This document shows positions 62,979 through 64,000 of a DNA stretch of 64,000 nt, one piece after another. The notes beneath the pieces are model-generated. The model saw nothing but the letters and a program-made list of their open reading frames with translations. It was not told where the DNA came from and made no database searches. The stretch comes from JANQOH01 sp965201155 (lineage in GTDB: Bacteria; Pseudomonadota; Alphaproteobacteria; UBA7887): contig OZ241752.1 of assembly GCA_965201155.1 (NCBI GenBank), positions 62,001-126,000 on the forward strand, written 5' to 3'. The translations under genes and the position numbers were made by a program. Each line of letters begins with the position of its first letter. Position 1 is the stretch's first letter.

Positions 62979-64000
62979 CTATGCTTCGCCGGCGCGGACG
63001 CCGAGATAGCCCAGTTCCACCGCAGGCGCGATGCCAACGGAGCGCTCCCGGAACGCCATGTGGCTGTCATGTATGCGGCGGGCGACCGGATCCCGGTCGG
63101 CGGTTTCGCGCAGCACGTCAAGGCTTGTGCGCAGGAATGCGGAGATGAGATCGTCGGGCAGCTTCCGGAAGCGGATGCCGTGCCGTTCCTGCAACGCGCG
63201 GTAGCTCACGCCGTTGTGATGCGTCGCTTCCGTATAGAGCTGGAACGCACCGAACTGCCCGCTGATACGGACGATCTCCTGCAAGTCCCGCGGCAGCGTT
63301 TCCCACATGCCGCGATTGATGAGCAGGGAATTGGACGACCCGGGTTCGTGAATACCTGGCCAGTAGCAGATTTTGGCGACCTTGTGAAAGCCGAACGCCA
63401 TGTCCATCCATGGGCCGCCCCACTCGACAGCGTCGACGACGCCGGTCTGCAGGGAACTCATGATTTCGCCGCCGGGAACATTGACGGCGGTTACGCCGAG
63501 GCGGTTGAGCACGTCTCCCGGAATGCCGGGCATACGAACGGTCAGCCGCTTCATGTCTTCCAGTGAGTGGACCTCGCGCCGGAACCAGCCGAACATGGAG
63601 GGGGGATTGAGACCGGCTATGAACGCGCGCAGGCCGAAATCAGCATACATTTCATCCCACAGTTCCTGCCCTCCGCCATGGAGTATCCAGGCCGCCTGTT
63701 CGTAGGGGCCGAGGCCGTTGGGCACGCCGCCATAGAAGGCGGCGCCGGGATGTTTGGCGGTCCAGTATCCGTCCCAGGCGTGGCCCATCTCGACGACGCC
63801 GTCGCGCACGGCATCGAAGACCTCGAAGGGCGGAACGATCTCACCGGCGCCGTAGGTCCGGACCTCCAGGCGGCCGTCACTCATGGTGGTGATGCGGTCG
63901 GCGATGGCGTTGGCGGTGGTGCCGAGACCGGGGAAGTTTTTCGGCCAGCAGGTGACCATCTTCCAGCGCATCCGGCCCTGGGAGACGGAGGGTTTCGGAA
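62979..64000 (-). CDS. TRAP transporter solute-binding protein (DctP family), 5' end beyond window
   Basis: At least 340 residues of a periplasmic TRAP substrate-binding protein. It starts inside the gene, with MVTCWPKNFPGLGTTANAIAD after a SVSQG-type junction. It has the DctP features GRLEVRTYGAGEIVPPFEVFDAV, the EWGGPWMD substrate-site segment and MPGIPGDVLNRLGVTAVNVPGGEIMSSLQTGVVDAVE. The annotated Met at 63971 is internal; the frame stays open to the edge, so the signal peptide is outside. It converges with the ligase gene (4 bp apart), which suggests import of the pathway substrate, probably an organic acid. The membrane subunits are not in view. Confidence 0.88.
   Translation of the reverse strand, partial: PKPSVSQGRMRWKMVTCWPKNFPGLGTTANAIADRITTMSDGRLEVRTYGAGEIVPPFEVFDAVRDGVVEMGHAWDGYWTAKHPGAAFYGGVPNGLGPYEQAAWILHGGGQELWDEMYADFGLRAFIAGLNPPSMFGWFRREVHSLEDMKRLTVRMPGIPGDVLNRLGVTAVNVPGGEIMSSLQTGVVDAVEWGGPWMDMAFGFHKVAKICYWPGIHEPGSSNSLLINRGMWETLPRDLQEIVRISGQFGAFQLYTEATHHNGVSYRALQERHGIRFRKLPDDLISAFLRTSLDVLRETADRDPVARRIHDSHMAFRERSVGIAPAVELGYLGVRAGEA

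Overview
The window is one high-GC (by eye about 60-65%) bacterial chromosome segment, most likely from an alphaproteobacterium. The main evidence is the block rne / amiC-mrcA-prfB in that order, together with glnE, mnmA and a moxR-DUF58-bat cluster. Most genes are tightly packed, with ATGA or TGATG start/stop overlaps. Identities rest on motif reading without database searches. The order within the Alphaproteobacteria cannot be fixed from the sequence.

Region 1 (1-7.9 kb) is an accessory flank. It holds a YhaN/YhaO-type repair ATPase-nuclease pair with an Ldh_2-type dehydrogenase, a VapBC-like toxin-antitoxin pair, a broken AAA ATPase, and a HigBA-like pair whose promoter spacer contains a perfect palindrome. 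Region 2 (8.0-22.7 kb, all on the minus strand) looks like a multi-gene defence operon. Its order of transcription is SNF2 helicase with DUF3883, a decayed AlbA/GHKL gene, two small unknowns, a DUF3696-type AAA ATPase, a PIN nuclease, a DUF1156 adenine methylase, a 65-residue protein, a frameshifted small ORF, and a Swt1/HEPN-DUF499 ATPase. The helicase-methylase-ATPase core parallels BREX- and DISARM-like logic. The ATPase-PIN pair sits inside it as a possible effector module.

Region 3 (23-51 kb) is mostly core genome. It contains moxR, DUF58, a membrane-anchored protein, batA, batB and batC running into a secreted subtilase. The subtilase end overlaps a tRNA-Met gene, which also overlaps mnmA. 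Then come an Old Yellow Enzyme, an HtrA-like pseudoprotease, rne with a long leader, amiC, mrcA, prfB with a programmed +1 frameshift, a CDF metal exporter next to a ZnuC-like ATPase, a c-type cytochrome, bcp, glnE and a large AsmA-like protein. Two divergent intergenic regions, before the helicase/moxR pair and before the glnE/AsmA pair, share a nearly identical 36-bp element made of 10-bp tandem units, plus a second conserved block about 40 bp away.

Region 4 (51.4-58.4 kb) has a HipB-like regulator with three operator-like sites, a hipA remnant, and a 1,880-residue autotransporter-like surface protein with cadherin, FN3 and Ig-like domains and a large internal duplication. Region 5 (58.4-64 kb) is a catabolic operon: a NicX-type ring-cleaving dioxygenase, an alpha/beta hydrolase, an acyl-CoA-dehydrogenase-fold enzyme and an acyl-CoA ligase. 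It converges on a TRAP solute-binding protein that runs off the window.
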